Assembly: GCA_948496895.1 (NCBI GenBank)
Contig: CAOOJO010000230.1
Coordinates: 1-5,216, forward strand
Source: an uncultured Acetatifactor sp.
GTDB taxonomy: Bacteria; Bacillota; Clostridia; Lachnospirales; Lachnospiraceae
DNA length: 5,216 nt
Direction: 5' to 3'
Shown: piece after piece, positions 4,770 to 5,216 of the stretch
Layout of the letters: every line of letters begins with the position of its first letter
Numbering within the stretch: the stretch's first letter is position 1
Program-made: the position numbers and the translations under genes
The notes under the pieces: generated by a model
Told to the model about the DNA's origin: nothing
The model's input: only the letters and a program-made list of their open reading frames with translations
Databases searched by the model: none

Positions 4770-5216
4770 TTATGGCAAGTATCTGCCAGTATACAACAGC
4801 GCGCCGCTCCCCAACAGCAACAGGACTTGATAGACGCTGATGCCATTGGAGACGGATTTGAAGACAGCTCCTATGCCCTCCACCTGCAGGGCGCAGTACC
4901 AGCAAAACGACACCAAAAATCCAACCGCCGTGTTCCCTGATACGGCGCTTGCCAGGAGTCCGACAAATCCCAGCGTCATAGCTGCCGCCAGTGTCCGGAG
5001 CGCAAAAACGGAAGCCGGGAATGAACATCCGCCAATCCGCATATATCCCTCGAAAACGAGAATCAGCATGGCTGTGCAGATCAGGGAAATCGCCATCCGC
5101 AGCACCAGGATCATCCGATATGGAAAGCGCCGCATGATGATGACTGCGTCCATGCCGACCTCCTGCTCCGGCTTTAGCAGCGGCACGAACATAGGAAGTC
5201 CAATCAGCGCCACCAT
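4770..5216 (-). CDS. Multispanning membrane protein, ABC-2-type permease-like, 5' end missing
   Basis: The last 148 codons are in the window and end with TAA at 4770. The frame is open at the right edge, so the ATG at 5216 may be an internal Met. Five hydrophobic segments are visible, at about residues 3-14, 37-58, 70-94, 98-112 and 127-141. Between the first two, the polar stretch LKPEQEVGMDAVIIMRRFPY resembles the PEQ...GxxE/D loop common in ABC-2 export permeases. No ATPase subunit is in view, so the assignment is tentative. The protein ends abruptly after a short helix (LLYTGRYLP). Because a foreign-looking MATE tail begins within 14 bp, the natural C-terminus may have been altered. There is no clear terminator before the marR promoter. 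Confidence 0.6.
   Translation of the reverse strand: MVALIGLPMFVPLLKPEQEVGMDAVIIMRRFPYRMILVLRMAISLICTAMLILVFEGYMRIGGCSFPASVFALRTLAAAMTLGFVGLLASAVSGNTAVGFLVSFCWYCALQVEGIGAVFKSVSNGISVYQVLLLLGSGALLYTGRYLP

Overview
The window reads as a chromosomal segment from a moderately GC-rich Firmicute, most likely a clostridial gut-type bacterium (Lachnospiraceae-like). The reasons are the strong AGGAGG Shine-Dalgarno sites, near-consensus SigA promoters (TTGACA/TATAAT) and U-tailed intrinsic terminators. The taxon is an inference from style, not from a marker gene. All supported genes lie on the minus strand, so transcription runs from the right edge to the left.

From right to left the layout is as follows. 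(1) The 3' part of a multispanning membrane protein resembling an ABC-2-type permease, cut by the window edge (5216-4770). (2) Just behind its stop, a 36-codon fragment that looks like the last membrane helix and tail of a MATE transporter, read as a gene remnant (4756-4646). (3) A strong promoter and a MarR-family repressor gene (4487-4056), closed by an intrinsic terminator (4029-3999). (4) A strong promoter with two 18-bp operator-like direct repeats, then a complete MATE multidrug exporter (3864-2533). (5) A perfect-consensus promoter only 17 bp past the MATE stop, a leader of about 320 nt, and a methionyl-tRNA synthetase-like gene (2161-164). (6) A 163-bp left edge with no gene I can support.

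The MarR and MATE genes look like a repressor-efflux pair. An 18-mer resembling the MATE operators sits in the marR promoter in the same register relative to the -10 box, which suggests autoregulation plus control of the exporter.

The most interesting region is the leader of the synthetase gene. It holds a 30-codon ORF with a Shine-Dalgarno site, a U-tailed terminator, and segments that can pair as 1:2 (11 bp with a bulge), 2:3 (9 bp) and 3:4 (the terminator). This is the arrangement expected of ribosome-mediated attenuation. The synthetase is itself atypical: its KMSKS loop reads KASSSS, several methionine-pocket positions are changed, and it carries an insertion of about 65 residues. A second, regulated, possibly inhibitor-tolerant MetRS next to an inducible exporter is a plausible but unproven reading.
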